DNA of 52,814 nucleotides. Source: a virus. Each line of letters opens with the position of its first letter. Positions within the stretch are counted from its first letter, which is position 1. The notes beneath the pieces are model-generated. The model made no database searches, was not told where the DNA came from, and saw only the letters and a program-made list of their open reading frames with translations. The position numbers and the translations under genes were made by a program. The DNA is taken from IMG/VR virus record IMGVR_UViG_3300025151_000048, positions 1-52,814 of that record; one strand, 5' to 3'. This document shows, piece by piece, positions 31,295 to 40,919 of the stretch.

Positions 31295-31615
31295 TTACCA
31301 AGGAACGCCTACCATTACTGTTGGCGGGTTCTGTGTTTTAACTATATCTGCATCTATTTTAGCTTTTAAATCACTTATTGGAAGATTAGCTTCTAACCAG
31401 CCTTCAACTTTAGATTTAGTTAAATTAGCATAAGCAGTCCAATCACTAAGATCACTTGTTTGTATTTCTACTATACCAGAAAGTGTACTTTTAGTGTTAT
31501 CGGAATCATCAATTCCTATATAATTATAAGGTATCGCTGTTACTACATTTACTCTATTTCCTACTTTTGGGATACATTTTAATTGTCCAATTTCCCAAGT
31601 ATATGTTATTGCCAT
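31295..31615 (-). CDS. DUF7936-like phage protein
   Basis: 106 residues beginning MAITYTWEIGQLKCIPKVGNRVNVV, followed by AIPYNYIGIDDSDN and a helical end with LEANLPISDLKAKIDADI. The start TYTWxIxxLxxxP with V-N-V-V, then Y-x-G-x-D-D, is a pattern of a small protein common near tail fibres of marine phages, which I know as DUF7936. Function unknown, probably virion-associated. It follows the fibre-associated gene by 21 bases. Confidence 0.7.
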   Translation of the reverse strand: MAITYTWEIGQLKCIPKVGNRVNVVTAIPYNYIGIDDSDNTKSTLSGIVEIQTSDLSDWTAYANLTKSKVEGWLEANLPISDLKAKIDADIVKTQNPPTVMVGVPW

Positions 31616-31636
31616 AATTTATTTATTAATTTATAT

Positions 31637-32128
31637 TTAACATTGTGTGCTAGAAGATACTTGCTCATCTTCAACTTCTATATGATAATAATAACCAAAG
31701 TGAGGCCCAATTTTATAATTACCATCACTTAATGGAGTAGTACCCGCTGAATCTGAATAAACACTATCATTAACCCCCGGTAGTGTACTACTGCCATCAT
31801 GATAATAAGTTTGATTAACAAATGCGCTACCTAAACTACAAGGTGATTTTGATTGTACAGTAGAGCTAGTATAACTAGTTAAAGATGCTGTTGCGTCTTT
31901 ATCGTAACTATAAAAACTTTGAAAAGTAACAGGTGTTGTGCTTGGTGGATAAGAAGCACTATTAGTATTTATTGATGGATAAGATTGCCCTGACCCATAT
32001 GAATTTCCACCCGCAACTAAATCCCTAACAGATATAGGGTTTGTAATTGTTCCTGAGCCCCAAGTGCCATATGCGCATTCTTGAGCCATATTTTTCAAAT
32101 TTAAAGCACCACTACCTGGAATTGCCAT
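31637..32128 (-). CDS. Fibre-associated protein
   Basis: 163 residues, Ser/Tyr/Gly/Thr-rich: MAIPGSGALNLKNMAQECAY, SVRDLVAGGNSYGSGQ, then a beta-rich C-terminal half. This start (IPGSGxLNLxxMAxE..Y) with SVRDLVxGG is frequent in short genes next to marine phage fibre genes. It overlaps the end of the 1317-residue fibre gene by 17 bases, so the two are probably co-translated. A minor tail-fibre or fibre-tip part is the likely role. Confidence 0.7.
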   Translation of the reverse strand: MAIPGSGALNLKNMAQECAYGTWGSGTITNPISVRDLVAGGNSYGSGQSYPSINTNSASYPPSTTPVTFQSFYSYDKDATASLTSYTSSTVQSKSPCSLGSAFVNQTYYHDGSSTLPGVNDSVYSDSAGTTPLSDGNYKIGPHFGYYYHIEVEDEQVSSSTQC

Positions 32129-35100
32129 CTTTTACTTGTTTTTTAAGTTCTTCAACTTCAGCTTTTAAATCTTTAATAGCTTCAATTAAATACCCTGTTA
32201 AGTTACCATATGATACACCCAATGTATCATTTGTTTCAGTAACTAATTCTGGAGCTACTTCTTGCATTTCTTGCGCTATAACCCCAGCCCCTGGGTTGTT
32301 AGTATCTATTCTAGTAAAACTAACACCGCGCATGTCGTATACTTTAGAGCCATCTAAAGTTTTAATATCTTTCTTTAATTTTCTGTCAGAGAATGCTACA
32401 ACGTCATTATTAAATGTTGCTTTACCAGCTTCCGACATATCTACTGTTAAGGCCGTAATAGCGGACATTCCATCTTCCCCTTTAAGAATAAAATCACAAT
32501 CAGAATTTACAATGTCTATTGTAAAGTCCCCTCTGGAAACATCTAATTGAGGTGTTGAATCACAATTAAATGTAAATGCTGTAGTGCCAGAGTCCTGCAT
32601 ATATATTTGATCGCCTGCCGCATCCAATGTAATATCACCGCTACAATCTATTTTAAAGCTACCGGTAACATCCATTTCTGGAGTGGAATCTAAATTAAAT
32701 ACAATACGCTCTGAGCCGCCATCTTTAAATCTAATTTGATCACCCGCAGCATCAAATATAATATCCCCTACATTAGTATCAAAATACCAATTAGAGCCAT
32801 CATGTAATATAGACGCGTCTCCATCAGAACTTGCTCCGGTACCAAAATGACACCCTACACTGTCAGGGAAGCCTGCTTTTATATTAAAATAAACAACATC
32901 ACCACCGGTTACCGCATGCATTAACTCCATGTATTGAGTATCACCACCAGCTCCTAACATTAATTCATCATTCGCCATTACTGTAATATCACCAGAGCCG
33001 TCTATTGTAAAGTTACCAGTAACATCTAACTCAGGCGTTGAATCTACATTTAAAGTAACAATTGTTGAACCCGCATGCTTAAAGTTTATTTGTTCACCAT
33101 CAGCATCTAAATTAATATCTCCCGGAGCATCAATAGTAAAGTTACCAGTACCGCTTTCTGAAAGAACAACGTCATTACTACCATCAGAGGTAATAGACAT
33201 ATCACCTACAATTTCTAATCTATCTGCACTTTCATCCCACAGCATATATTTACCAGCGGTAGCTCCATGAAATTTAACGTCATAACCAGTATCATCTACA
33301 CCGACTGTTACATTGCCATTTATTTGGGTGGTAGCGTCTATTGTAGTGGTTCCATTTAGATAACTAGTTCCATTGTTATAAAAATCATAACTTGTATTTG
33401 TAGCACCAATATATAGTCCGTCTGCTTGTAAATCTCCAGTACAAGTTATATCTTGAGAGGAGTCTATTGAAAGAGCACTTGTACCAGCTGTTACTATTCT
33501 AAAAGTATCATCACCTCCTCCAAAACCAAAATATGTATTAGTAGGATCTTCACCTATATGATAAATATCACCAGCTATATTCATTGTTCCAGAAAAAGAC
33601 GTATTTGTTGCTGTTATTCCAGAATTAAATGTTGCATATCCAGCATCTGACATATCTAACGTAAGGGCTGTAATATCTGCGCCACCATCTGTACCTTTAA
33701 ATATAATATCAGCATCATCAGCGGATTGGTCTATGAATAAATCCCCTGTATTATTATAAATATAAGAATTACTTCCGTCATGGTATAAATCTAAATCTTT
33801 GCCTGCACCAAGTGTTATATGCGATTTATCTGCCCAGATAGTATATGTTGCGGTTGTTACACTGCCGTCATGTGTTGCTTCACCACCATCAAGCCAAAAA
33901 TATGTTGTAAAACCACCATTCCCATCATCTGCCCTAAAAGCAATATCTTTATCAGTAGCTGTTGATTTTATTTCAAGATCACCAGTAACATTTAAAATAC
34001 TACTCATATCACTACCTGTACTACTATGATAGATTCTTAAATCTCCACCACTGGCGTCACCAAGTTCTATTTGTTTTTCATCAGGTATAATTATGTCCCC
34101 TAAAAAAGTTGCATTACCAGTATCTAAAGCTATTGTTAAAGGTGTTATACTAGTTGTTGAAATAGTAAAATCAGTACCCGTTGCTGTTAATGATGGATCT
34201 AAGCCACCACCCGCTAAGTTGTTAAATGTTAATACTGGTGTTGATTTTGCTATGGTAACATTACCTGCAAAAGTTGCAGATGAATCATTATTTTCTAAAT
34301 ATAATATATCATCACCATCGCCATCTATAAATTTAAAACCACCTCTACCTGCTGTTCCACCTGTAGCTGCGTTTGTTTTAAAATCTAATCTACCATAACC
34401 AGCAGCAGCATCACCAGTATTTTCTACTCTTTCTAAAGTTGTTACAATGTCAGCTGTAGTTATTTTAAAATTATCATAAGGTGTACCACCAGCTAATCTA
34501 TTTACATTTATAGTTCCGCTTATTGTAACATCACCTGCAAAAGTTGATGTTCCTGTTCCAGCAACTGTTATACCACTATTAAAATGTGCCCAACCAGCAT
34601 CTGACATATCTAATCTAAAAGCTGTTATATTTGTTCCGCTAGTTCCATTCCCATCATTACCAAGAAATTTTATATCTTTATCTTCGGTAATATTTTTTAT
34701 AACAAAATCTTGAGAACTATTTGATAATCTACCAAATTCAGCACTACTAGCTCCTCTTAATACTATGTCATTTCCACCTGAATCTAATCTTATATCATCT
34801 ACAGCAGCAATAGTAAAATCACCACTACTACTTTCTGCAAGTGTAGCGGAATTACTACCATCTTCAGAAATATATAAAGTACCTTCTAAATAATTTTTTG
34901 ATGCCCCAGTAGAGTATATTCCCCAGTGGTTTGTTACAGTTGCGCCTCCTGCAACTGCCGAACTGCCATAAAACTGATAACCACTAGTAACTGTGCCATC
35001 ATTTATATCAAGAATACCATGAACAGCCCTTGCAGTATTCATTGTGGCACTATCTACTTCCATTTCTACTTCAAATCTCCCGCCATCTGCATAGGTAAAC

Positions 35101-36065
35101 ATACCTCCACCACCACCAGTTGTAGTATCTACTTTTCCAAATACTCCATATACATTACTAATTACTTTGTCACTATCAGCACTCTGAGTCGCCTCAAAAT
35201 GTCCTCCATATAAATTACTTATAGTTCCACCCGCATTATCAGCTTGTGCGGAACCATGAACACCTTTAGCATTATTTACTGCTCCAGCTGTATGTCCGGC
35301 GATAGTTTGAAATCTACCTCCTGATACATTACTTACAGTATCATATGCAGTAGTTCTACCATTTTTAGCATAAGAATATACCCCATAAAGTAAATCAGCA
35401 TCTCCAGTATCAACTACATTTGCTTCTAAACCATATAATCTAACTTCATCTGATGTATCTCCACTTGTAGATGAACTGTCTAAATCTGCATATATTGCTC
35501 TATATGTTCTATCAGCTGAAACCGCTGTTGAACCTGATACATTAAAATCTGATTTAAAATTAGTATAATTTACATCATCATCAGTAGATACATCGTGCTT
35601 TAGTTTAAACCTATCGGTAGTAGAAGGTGCCCCACCAAATCCTAGATACTGCTTAGAACCACTTAATAGTAGTTCCATATTTTCATTACTTGTAACGCTT
35701 GAGTTTAATCCAAAATTAAATATACTATCTTTTGCACCAAAATAAACAGTTGTGTCGTTATCTGCTAGGGTAAATTTAGCTGTATCATCTGTACTTGCCA
35801 TTGAGAGTAACACGTTCCCAGTCCCAGAATCAATACTGATACCAGAAGATAAATTTTGAAAAAATGCTTGTGTTTCAGATATGTATAATTTTCTGCTACC
35901 ATTTACAGCAAAACCAACTTGATGGTCACCAGGCCAGTACATACCAGTATTAGTGTCTCCAGTGTTACCTATTGCTGGGGCACTTACACTGCCATCAGGC
36001 AAAGATAATACTCCTGATACAGTTAATGTACCGGTAATAGATTGATTGCAAATTACATTTGACAT
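32112..36065 (-). CDS. Tail fibre with peptidase S74 chaperone domain
   Basis: 1317 residues. Most of it is Gly/Asp/Thr/Asn-rich repeats with phrases such as LDMSDAGYATFNSGIT and AGDQI-x-F-K-D-G-G-S, typical of trimeric fibre shafts. Near the C-terminus three ~55-residue modules repeat the pattern F-N-x-D-S-T-P-x-x-D-V-T-G-x-F-x-I-D. The last ~93 residues contain F-S-D-R-K-L-K-K-D-I (Ser at 1226) and end in a coiled coil. That is the intramolecular chaperone/peptidase S74 domain, which drives trimerisation and then cleaves itself off. Host receptor binding is the expected role. Confidence 0.9.
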   Translation of the reverse strand: MSNVICNQSITGTLTVSGVLSLPDGSVSAPAIGNTGDTNTGMYWPGDHQVGFAVNGSRKLYISETQAFFQNLSSGISIDSGTGNVLLSMASTDDTAKFTLADNDTTVYFGAKDSIFNFGLNSSVTSNENMELLLSGSKQYLGFGGAPSTTDRFKLKHDVSTDDDVNYTNFKSDFNVSGSTAVSADRTYRAIYADLDSSSTSGDTSDEVRLYGLEANVVDTGDADLLYGVYSYAKNGRTTAYDTVSNVSGGRFQTIAGHTAGAVNNAKGVHGSAQADNAGGTISNLYGGHFEATQSADSDKVISNVYGVFGKVDTTTGGGGGMFTYADGGRFEVEMEVDSATMNTARAVHGILDINDGTVTSGYQFYGSSAVAGGATVTNHWGIYSTGASKNYLEGTLYISEDGSNSATLAESSSGDFTIAAVDDIRLDSGGNDIVLRGASSAEFGRLSNSSQDFVIKNITEDKDIKFLGNDGNGTSGTNITAFRLDMSDAGWAHFNSGITVAGTGTSTFAGDVTISGTINVNRLAGGTPYDNFKITTADIVTTLERVENTGDAAAGYGRLDFKTNAATGGTAGRGGFKFIDGDGDDILYLENNDSSATFAGNVTIAKSTPVLTFNNLAGGGLDPSLTATGTDFTISTTSITPLTIALDTGNATFLGDIIIPDEKQIELGDASGGDLRIYHSSTGSDMSSILNVTGDLEIKSTATDKDIAFRADDGNGGFTTYFWLDGGEATHDGSVTTATYTIWADKSHITLGAGKDLDLYHDGSNSYIYNNTGDLFIDQSADDADIIFKGTDGGADITALTLDMSDAGYATFNSGITATNTSFSGTMNIAGDIYHIGEDPTNTYFGFGGGDDTFRIVTAGTSALSIDSSQDITCTGDLQADGLYIGATNTSYDFYNNGTSYLNGTTTIDATTQINGNVTVGVDDTGYDVKFHGATAGKYMLWDESADRLEIVGDMSITSDGSNDVVLSESGTGNFTIDAPGDINLDADGEQINFKHAGSTIVTLNVDSTPELDVTGNFTIDGSGDITVMANDELMLGAGGDTQYMELMHAVTGGDVVYFNIKAGFPDSVGCHFGTGASSDGDASILHDGSNWYFDTNVGDIIFDAAGDQIRFKDGGSERIVFNLDSTPEMDVTGSFKIDCSGDITLDAAGDQIYMQDSGTTAFTFNCDSTPQLDVSRGDFTIDIVNSDCDFILKGEDGMSAITALTVDMSEAGKATFNNDVVAFSDRKLKKDIKTLDGSKVYDMRGVSFTRIDTNNPGAGVIAQEMQEVAPELVTETNDTLGVSYGNLTGYLIEAIKDLKAEVEELKKQVKDGNSR

Positions 36066-36084
36066 TTATTTTATTTTATTTTGT

Positions 36085-38457
36085 TTACCCACACGGTCTC
36101 ATGTTGACAGAATAAGTGTCATCAGTTATATTTCCGTTGAATAAAATTGTTAACGTAGTACCGTCAGTTGCCCTAGTTATACATGGATATACTGTTGAAA
36201 AGTCACTTTGAAGCATTACTTCTACCATTACTTTTCTTGAATCCATTGAACCAAAGTTTGACATTGTAATTACATATGTTGTTGTACCAGCACCACTATC
36301 ATAAGTTCTGGCTATACCAGTTGTATCGTCATCTAAATGCTCATTACCATATCCTTTTGCAGCATTAGAAAGCATTGAAGGTTCAACTGCTCCAGCTTGA
36401 ATAGTTGCAGCTGCCGTAACATTACCACTACCATCAAAACTTGGAGATGTCCAAACAACATCACCAGTCATACCTATTGTTCTACCTGTAGCTAAAGCTG
36501 TTGCTGTTGTAGCATTACCAGCAAAAGTTGTAGCGGTCATAGTACCAGTGCTAGGATTATATGTAAGACCAGTATCTGTTTCTATTCCTTGACTACCGGT
36601 TGCGCCATCAACAAAAGTTGGGTAAACTGTTTCATCTGAACTGTTATTCGCTGACGCTGTAACGTTGGTGGCTACTGTTGCAGTATCCGCTGTACCAGTT
36701 ACATCACCAGTTATATTACCAGTAAATGTTGCTGTAACACCTGTTGTGGTTAGCATTCCAGTACTTGGATTATAAGTTAATCCTGTATCAGATTCCGCGC
36801 CTTGTGTACCAGTAGCTCCATCTACAAATATTGGGTATACAGTTTCATTTGTAGAGTTGTTAGCAGATACCGTAATATTTGTTGCAACAGTGGCTGTATC
36901 AGCAGTACCTGTCACATCACCTGTCACATCACCTGTCACATTACCTTCTAAGTTTGCAACTAATGTACCTTTTGTTTCTATGTCCGCAGTGTTCCCTGGT
37001 TCTGTCGTTGTAAGTCCAAGATACCATTTAGGCGTAGATATACCCGTGCTAGCATCATAATACATTACATTATATTTAGTACCAGAAGCAACTATTTTAC
37101 CATACCATCCAATATCAACCGAGTTAGCTGAATTATCTTTAGCGTATTTAAACATGTTGTCACCGATAGCGACTGTTGTTGAATCAATAATTGTTGATGT
37201 ACCATTTACTGTTAAATCACCAGCTACTGTTAAATTATCTGCTACAGTCGTTTCAGAAGTTGAATGACCTATTGTAATTGCAGTACCACTTATACCAGTA
37301 CCAATAGAAACTGATTCGCTTGAATTCCCGGTATCTATTATTAAATAAGCATCACTACCTTGTTTTATTGTAAGAGCAGTAGCTGAATTATCACTTACTG
37401 CTATATTAATATCTGTACCATCTGCAGATATACTATCTAAAGCAATATCGCCAACATTTGTTATATTACCATCTGATACACTTAAGCTATCAACTGTTGC
37501 AGCGCCTGTATTAAATGTACTACTACCATTATCTATATTACCAAATCCTGAACTTATTGCCCCACCGCCTAAAGTACCAACACTTGTTATATTTGTTTGC
37601 GCCGCCGTTTGTAAAGTTCCTGCTAATTGAGTTGCAGTTAATCTTCCAGTGGATGGATTATAATAAAAATCACCATCCATTTCAAGACCTACATTACCAG
37701 TAGAGCTTGTTGCACCTTCAACAAATGTGATTAAATTATTTTCGTTTGTACTTTCATTATCTGTAACTAAAACATGCGCAGCATTCGTTGCATCTGTTAC
37801 AGTTATACCCGCTATATATGTGCTTAATGCTGTTCCAGCAACCGTATAAGCATCAGCCTCCATAGTTCCATCAATATCAGCATTACCTGAAATATCTAAA
37901 GAAGCACCATCAATTTCTCCAGTTACTGTGATACTATCTACATAAGCATCTTTCCATCTTACTGAACTTGAACCTAAATCAACATCACTATCAGTTTCTG
38001 GTCCAAATATTCCATCCGCTACATATACTTGTTCTGCATTGTCAGCATAGAAATGAATTTGATTTGCTGTTTCAAAATCTATTTTAGTTTGGTCGTCTTC
38101 ACCAAGTTTAAGATCTGTTGCAAGTATACTAGTTATAGTGGTTTGAGCTGCACTTACTTCAATATCATCTGCATTAGCAGTAATACCATTACCACCTATA
38201 ACATTTAATGTTGGTATTGGTCCACTTAAATTTGTACCTGTCATACCAGTACCTGCTACAATTGCAGTTAAGTCACCAGTTGCTGACCCTAATGCAACCC
38301 AACTAGATCCATCATGATATTTTAATTTGTTACTATCGCCGGTATCAACATATAATGCCCCGATAGAAGCAGTTGGCGCCGACCCGCTTGCGAACACTCG
38401 CATATTTTGCAACACATTGTTGTTTATATCGAGATTACATAAATATTTTAAAGCCAT
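36085..38457 (-). CDS. Repeat-rich tail fibre protein
   Basis: 790 residues, Thr/Gly/Asp/Asn-rich, starting MALKYLCNLDINNNVLQNMRVFASG, which resembles fibre N-termini. The middle contains two near-identical ~75-residue repeats (NNSTNETVYPIFVDGATGTQG and NNSSDETVYPTFVDGATGSQG) and an older diverged third copy (NESTNENNLITFVEGATSSTG). A short VTGDVTGDVTG stretch is encoded by 12-base DNA repeats at 36907-36942. The C-terminal ~80 residues are a different beta domain, perhaps the tip. It lies 19 bases from the next fibre gene. Receptor-binding fibre is inferred. Confidence 0.8.
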   Translation of the reverse strand: MALKYLCNLDINNNVLQNMRVFASGSAPTASIGALYVDTGDSNKLKYHDGSSWVALGSATGDLTAIVAGTGMTGTNLSGPIPTLNVIGGNGITANADDIEVSAAQTTITSILATDLKLGEDDQTKIDFETANQIHFYADNAEQVYVADGIFGPETDSDVDLGSSSVRWKDAYVDSITVTGEIDGASLDISGNADIDGTMEADAYTVAGTALSTYIAGITVTDATNAAHVLVTDNESTNENNLITFVEGATSSTGNVGLEMDGDFYYNPSTGRLTATQLAGTLQTAAQTNITSVGTLGGGAISSGFGNIDNGSSTFNTGAATVDSLSVSDGNITNVGDIALDSISADGTDINIAVSDNSATALTIKQGSDAYLIIDTGNSSESVSIGTGISGTAITIGHSTSETTVADNLTVAGDLTVNGTSTIIDSTTVAIGDNMFKYAKDNSANSVDIGWYGKIVASGTKYNVMYYDASTGISTPKWYLGLTTTEPGNTADIETKGTLVANLEGNVTGDVTGDVTGTADTATVATNITVSANNSTNETVYPIFVDGATGTQGAESDTGLTYNPSTGMLTTTGVTATFTGNITGDVTGTADTATVATNVTASANNSSDETVYPTFVDGATGSQGIETDTGLTYNPSTGTMTATTFAGNATTATALATGRTIGMTGDVVWTSPSFDGSGNVTAAATIQAGAVEPSMLSNAAKGYGNEHLDDDTTGIARTYDSGAGTTTYVITMSNFGSMDSRKVMVEVMLQSDFSTVYPCITRATDGTTLTILFNGNITDDTYSVNMRPCG
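36907..36942. repeat. 12-base tandem repeat in the fibre gene
   Basis: Three consecutive copies of a 12-base unit, ACCTGTCACATC (the last ending ATT), encode VTGD repeats in the 790-residue fibre. Such units can expand or contract by slippage without shifting frame, lengthening or shortening the shaft. Confidence 0.8.
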
Positions 38458-38482
38458 AGTTTTTTTGTTTTATTTTAATTTG

Positions 38483-39178
38483 TTAGTTTAAATATGCTTT
38501 ACCAGAGTTTGCACTTGATAAAGTCACTGTTACATTATTTGCGTCTATATATTCTACTTCTCCTTGAACTTGATCACCTGTAGGTAAAACTATTGTTACA
38601 GAAGGATTTTTATTTAAGTTATGGTTAATAGACCATGTAGTCGCTACGCTAGCTTGGTAATGTATATAATTTAAATCTTTCTTTTTACTTGTTATAGTAT
38701 AATATTGATTATTAATTAAACTACCATTGCCGCTTTTATAAGTTATAGCCAGTGTGTAAAAATTACTATCACCAGCTAAATTTGTTAAAGTGTCTAAGCT
38801 ATAAATACCAAAAACATTTGGATTATCTATAGATGTTATTGTTATTTCAGTAGAGATCCAAGTATCTATAAGATTTACTCTAGTATTTACAGTATCACCG
38901 TAATTATATTTACTAGCTATAATTGATGTTAATCCATTAAATGCAACTTCATCAGCAGATGCTGTTGCAAAAGATAGACTACCCTTCTTTCTTCCGCCAG
39001 TCATTTTAGAATCAAAGAAATAAGAAACCATCGGCGCACCTAGATTATTAAAGTAAGTTATAGACTTACCTAAAGCATCTAAAGAATATTGTTTTGTGGC
39101 CCCGCCCTGGTCAGAACCCAATAATAAATCTGATTTTGATGGATCGGAATCTATTGGATACTTATTAATTCTAGCCAT
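38483..39178 (-). CDS. Fibre/tail-associated beta protein
   Basis: 231 residues: MARINKYPIDSDPSKSDLLLGSDQGGATKQYSLDALGKSI at the start, then a Ser/Thr/Asn beta region and a C-terminus ending VTVTLSSANSGKAYLN. The start I-N-x-Y-P-x-D-x-x-x-S-x-x-D-x-L-L-G-S-D is frequent in short tail-fibre or chaperone-like genes of marine phages upstream of the fibre genes. Virion function is likely; the exact role is unknown. It is 1 base from the holin gene. Confidence 0.65.
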   Translation of the reverse strand: MARINKYPIDSDPSKSDLLLGSDQGGATKQYSLDALGKSITYFNNLGAPMVSYFFDSKMTGGRKKGSLSFATASADEVAFNGLTSIIASKYNYGDTVNTRVNLIDTWISTEITITSIDNPNVFGIYSLDTLTNLAGDSNFYTLAITYKSGNGSLINNQYYTITSKKKDLNYIHYQASVATTWSINHNLNKNPSVTIVLPTGDQVQGEVEYIDANNVTVTLSSANSGKAYLN

Positions 39179-39634
39179 TTATTTTTTGAATATACTTGTT
39201 ACCTTTTCTCCACTACGTCCGCCGAAATACGCTAATACAACAGCCATCATTACTTTTTCAAAAGTATCATTCCATGTAACTCCTATATTAAAAGGTATTG
39301 ACTCTACACTATCTAATATACCAGCTAAAGAAAATATTACAATACACCATACTAAAACTAGTGGGCGTACATTTTTTGAAAGCCAAGAATCAGATGCAGC
39401 GTCTGCTTGCCATCTCGAAGTTATAGCTTCTATTTCTTTATTTTGTTGTTCGTATATTAATTGTTGAAGTTTAATTTTATCGTCATTACTAGCGTCTGAT
39501 TTGCCAATAGCAGATATAGCTTCCTCTGGGGAAGTAACCCCTTTTAGAACATTACCCAAAGTTGGGTTAATTACAGAGGCCGCGCCAAATAAAAGTTGCC
39601 CTACGGTTGTATCTTTAAATTTCTTTTTACTCAT
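39179..39634 (-). CDS. Holin of the 3TM (GTA-type) family
   Basis: 151 residues. The C-terminal half has SRWQADAASDSWLSKNVRPL, then the hydrophobic segment VLVWCIVIFSLAGILDSV, a short loop, and a second segment FEKVMMAVVLAYFGGRSGEKV. The pattern R-W-x-x-D-x-x-S-D-x-W-L-S...R-P-L...G-G-R-S-G-E-K is that of the 'holin of 3TMs' family (Pfam PF11351 type). The protein would make lesions in the inner membrane at the end of infection. I see no endolysin gene nearby in this window. Confidence 0.8.
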   Translation of the reverse strand: MSKKKFKDTTVGQLLFGAASVINPTLGNVLKGVTSPEEAISAIGKSDASNDDKIKLQQLIYEQQNKEIEAITSRWQADAASDSWLSKNVRPLVLVWCIVIFSLAGILDSVESIPFNIGVTWNDTFEKVMMAVVLAYFGGRSGEKVTSIFKK

Positions 39635-39839
39635 TTTTTAAGGGTTTTTCTATAACATATTTAGCTCCAGGAAATGTATAATCAAAACCAGGATACATAA
39701 CTTTAGTATAGCCTCTATCATCTATACCTAAAACTTTATGTTCTACACCTTTCATTGTTATTTTATTTCCTTTAATTATATTATAAGGGTTATGTCTGTC
39801 TGGACTATCTTTTAAATATCCTTTTATTGAGAAGCTCAT
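39627..39839 (-). CDS. Small conserved beta protein
   Basis: 70 residues: MSFSIKGYLKDSPDRHNPYNIIKGNKITMKGVEHKVLGIDDRG, then TKVMYPGFDYTFPGAKYVIE. The pattern N-P-x-N-I-I-x-x-N-x-I-T-M-x-G-V is one seen in other marine phages in the same place, next to the holin. It overlaps the holin start by 8 bases and the preceding gene by 1 base. Function unknown, perhaps head- or lysis-related. Confidence 0.7.
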   Translation of the reverse strand: MSFSIKGYLKDSPDRHNPYNIIKGNKITMKGVEHKVLGIDDRGYTKVMYPGFDYTFPGAKYVIEKPLKNE

Positions 39840-40912
39840 TACTTGCCTCTTTTAGCTCTATTCTTAATTCTTTTTTCAAGCCTCTTCTTTTTCTTTTCGC
39901 TTATACCTTTTCTGTTAAGCTTACCTTGAAGTCTTCTAGTTCTATTTGATGTAGTACTTCCGTCGCCAAAACCATGTTTTTCATACAATCTTCTAGTTCT
40001 ATTATCCATATACTTACCAGCCTCAATATCAATATTTCTTGGCATTTGGCCTACATCAGCTGCGGCCATTGCGTCATATAACTCTGGAGAACCTGCAGTA
40101 TAGCCACCTTCGTTAATTAATTTACTTTCAAGTGCTTTATATTCATCAGCATTAAGTGGTCTTCCTGAAGTACCTTGATTATGCTGACCTAAATTAACAC
40201 CCATCATATTTCTTGTATGTGGGGAATCTTCAGCTAAATTAAATACTGAAAGATCTGAATCTGTAGCTCCTGATAAAATTGCTAAATCTTCAGCTCCAGG
40301 CTCCATACCTCTTCTTATAGCTCTTCTAACTCTTCTATTAGCTGCTGCTCTTTTTCTTTCTGATGATCTACCTATAACATTAATCATTCTTTGATTACGT
40401 CTTGCTTGGTGAGGAGTTAATATATTTGTATCTCTACCTTCATATGATCTTGAAAAGCTTTCTTGGTGCATTTGATCATCTCCACCACCCTCAGCACAAT
40501 CACATGTTTGAGTTGCTTCATTCCATACAGGTGTTGAACCATCAGCACAAGCCTCATATTCAGAACAACGATCAAATTGGTCATCTGGCAACCTATCACA
40601 ATTTACTTCTGGACAAGTTGGGCTAGTACCGCTTTCTACACCTTCACAACATTTTGCCCATTTATCTACGTCATCTCTTCTTGAAGCGTTAACTAAAACA
40701 TCATCAGCCCCTTCTAGCTCTTGGTCTAGAGTTACTCCACCTGCACCTATATTTATATTTGATTCTACATTAGGATCATCAATACGTTGTAAAAATGGAG
40801 TTTCACCCCATAGGTCATTACCTTGCCCGTCTCCGGCGAATCTAGGATTGACCGGCATGATTTGTCTGTTGTGCCCTAATTTAAGAGAGCCTCTTTTCAT
40901 TCTAAAAGCCAT
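39839..40912 (-). CDS. Cys-cluster basic protein of the head block
   Basis: 357 residues. The N-terminus (MAFRMKRGSLKLGHNRQ) is basic. Residues 88-139 hold eight Cys, including CC at 88-89 and the loop C-A-D-G-S-T-P-V-W-N-E-x4-C. The C-terminal half is strongly Arg/Lys-rich (RNQRMINVIGRSSERKRAAANRRVRRAIRR; ending KKRLEKRIKNRAKRGK) and is likely to bind nucleic acid. Together with the next three genes it forms a run of unassigned proteins between the chaperonins and the holin. An internal or packaged DNA-binding protein is plausible but not shown. Confidence 0.65.
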   Translation of the reverse strand: MAFRMKRGSLKLGHNRQIMPVNPRFAGDGQGNDLWGETPFLQRIDDPNVESNINIGAGGVTLDQELEGADDVLVNASRRDDVDKWAKCCEGVESGTSPTCPEVNCDRLPDDQFDRCSEYEACADGSTPVWNEATQTCDCAEGGGDDQMHQESFSRSYEGRDTNILTPHQARRNQRMINVIGRSSERKRAAANRRVRRAIRRGMEPGAEDLAILSGATDSDLSVFNLAEDSPHTRNMMGVNLGQHNQGTSGRPLNADEYKALESKLINEGGYTAGSPELYDAMAAADVGQMPRNIDIEAGKYMDNRTRRLYEKHGFGDGSTTSNRTRRLQGKLNRKGISEKKKKRLEKRIKNRAKRGK

Positions 40913-40919
40913 AATTTAT

